NCBI RefSeq assembly: GCF_900100705.1
Contig: NZ_FNCH01000002.1
Span: forward strand, 186,001 to 250,000
Direction: 5' to 3'
DNA: 64,000 bases
Source of the DNA: Pedobacter terrae
GTDB taxonomy: Bacteria; Bacteroidota; Bacteroidia; Sphingobacteriales; Sphingobacteriaceae
The notes below the pieces were generated by a model that was not told the origin of the DNA, did not search any database, and was given only the letters and a program-made list of their open reading frames with translations. Position numbers and translations under genes: made by a program. Below, in pieces: positions 63,584 through 64,000 of this stretch (its first letter is position 1; every line of letters starts with the position of its first letter).

Positions 63584-63989
63584 TGAGTTGTCGATGAATT
63601 ATTTCCAGTTGGTCAATAGCATCTTTTACGATCAGGCTATCAGCACCCGTTAACGTATCTTTTTGAAGCACTGTATTGATCTCGTTTTGCAGTTCAAGAA
63701 CTTTTTTTAACGCTTGGCCTGCACCAAGTATCTGACCGAGTCCCTGTGTTATTGGGGCGGCAGTACCCGCAAGCAATTGCGCTGGTTTGTCCTTCTTGAC
63801 CCTCATAACTGTAAATGCCAGTATACCGGAAATCAGCATAACGCCAAGCATAGTAAAGAATATCTGTTTTGGGTACTTTTCACATATATGCCTGATCCGG
63901 TTTCCGAAGCGTGCAAAATAAATGGCGAACTCTTTTGAAATTTCATTCCAAAGAGCCTTATCGGGTTTAAAATGAGTTTTTCTGTACAT
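63573..63989 (-). CDS. TraL-like small inner-membrane transfer protein
   Basis: A protein of about 138 residues with one membrane helix (IFFTMLGVMLISGILAFTVM, near 45-65) preceded by a basic cytoplasmic segment and followed by a coiled-coil-like periplasmic tail. Position immediately before traM matches traL of the traJKLMN order in Bacteroidota conjugative transposons; sequence evidence for TraL itself is weak. ATG at 63989 is chosen over an upstream TTG. The operon continues beyond the window. Confidence 0.6.
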   Translation of the reverse strand: MYRKTHFKPDKALWNEISKEFAIYFARFGNRIRHICEKYPKQIFFTMLGVMLISGILAFTVMRVKKDKPAQLLAGTAAPITQGLGQILGAGQALKKVLELQNEINTVLQKDTLTGADSLIVKDAIDQLEIIHRQLNVK

Positions 63990-64000
63990 TTTCAAGATCT

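Larger units (their letters stand above)
52670..64000 (-). mobile_element. Transfer region of an integrative conjugative element (partial, continues past the window)
   Basis: The minus-strand series traL-like, traM, traN, coupling protein, paralogous pair, M23 peptidase, ArdC, DUF3945/4099 and accessory genes is characteristic of Bacteroidota conjugative transposons. No integrase, relaxase or att pair is seen, so the ends are unknown. The defence and repair genes to the left may be cargo of the same element, with 13342 a candidate edge. The left limit given here only marks the last likely accessory gene. Confidence 0.75.

Noticed and set aside
1..64000. CRISPR array or insertion sequence
   Set aside because: No regularly spaced direct repeats of 25-40 bases and no intact transposase with terminal inverted repeats were seen on reading.

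Overview
The window looks like chromosomal DNA of a Bacteroidota bacterium, most probably of the Sphingobacteriaceae (Pedobacter/Sphingobacterium-like). The reasons are the Bacteroidetes-type transfer genes traL/traM/traN, DUF3945/DUF4099 and ArdC proteins, a TAnnTTTG promoter before imuA, and the general scarcity of Shine-Dalgarno sequences. The genus is a guess.

Layout. (1) 1-13.3 kb is ordinary or decaying chromosome: a PaoBC-type molybdenum aldehyde oxidoreductase, two DJ-1/PfpI-family genes, a secreted FAD oxidoreductase, a tRNA-Pro gene, and several broken genes (an imuA relic, a truncated MFS transporter, a scrambled SGNH hydrolase). (2) At 13.34 kb lies the 3' half of a tRNA with anticodon CAU. 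This is the kind of scar left by site-specific integration and a candidate left edge of the foreign block. (3) 13.5-43.2 kb is a dense defence island: a PD-(D/E)XK-like protein, a broken Schlafen/AlbA_2 gene, a GYF-HEPN protein, a DNA phosphorothioation locus (dndCDE) with its restriction set (dptFGH plus a HARE/Mrr nuclease), two overlapping DUF262 genes of which one resembles SspE/GmrSD, a broken HNH nuclease, two DNA-glycosylase-like genes, a Shedu (SduA) nuclease, an AlbA_2 protein, and a MORC-like GHKL ATPase with an HTH partner. (4) 43.6-52.8 kb is a DNA-damage module: the imuA-imuB-dnaE2 mutagenesis cassette under a dyad-rich promoter, then a single-chain ExoIII-ligase-polymerase fusion (LigD type). 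(5) 52.7-64 kb is part of an integrative conjugative element (ICE): ArdC, DUF3945/4099, an M23 peptidase, a VirD4-like coupling protein, an inserted HNH gene, and traN, traM and a traL-like gene that runs close to the window end. Integrase, relaxase and the other tra genes are not in the window.

How it fits together. The simplest reading is an ICE or ICE-derived island carrying phage defence and DNA-repair cargo. In the phosphorothioation locus, dndCDE forms one operon closed by a terminator. An XRE regulator then heads a separate restriction operon (dptF-dptG-dptH-mrr), so modification and restriction can be controlled separately. dndA and dndB are absent from the window.

Most notable observations: the joining of Dnd/Dpt genes with an SspE-like DUF262-DUF1524 protein; five neighbouring ICE proteins ending in short arginine-rich tails next to the coupling protein (possible type IV secretion signals); the ExoIII-LigD fusion; the glycosylase pair beside a broken HNH nuclease; and the MORC-like ATPase/HTH pair. 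All assignments rest on reading motifs by eye; no database search was run.
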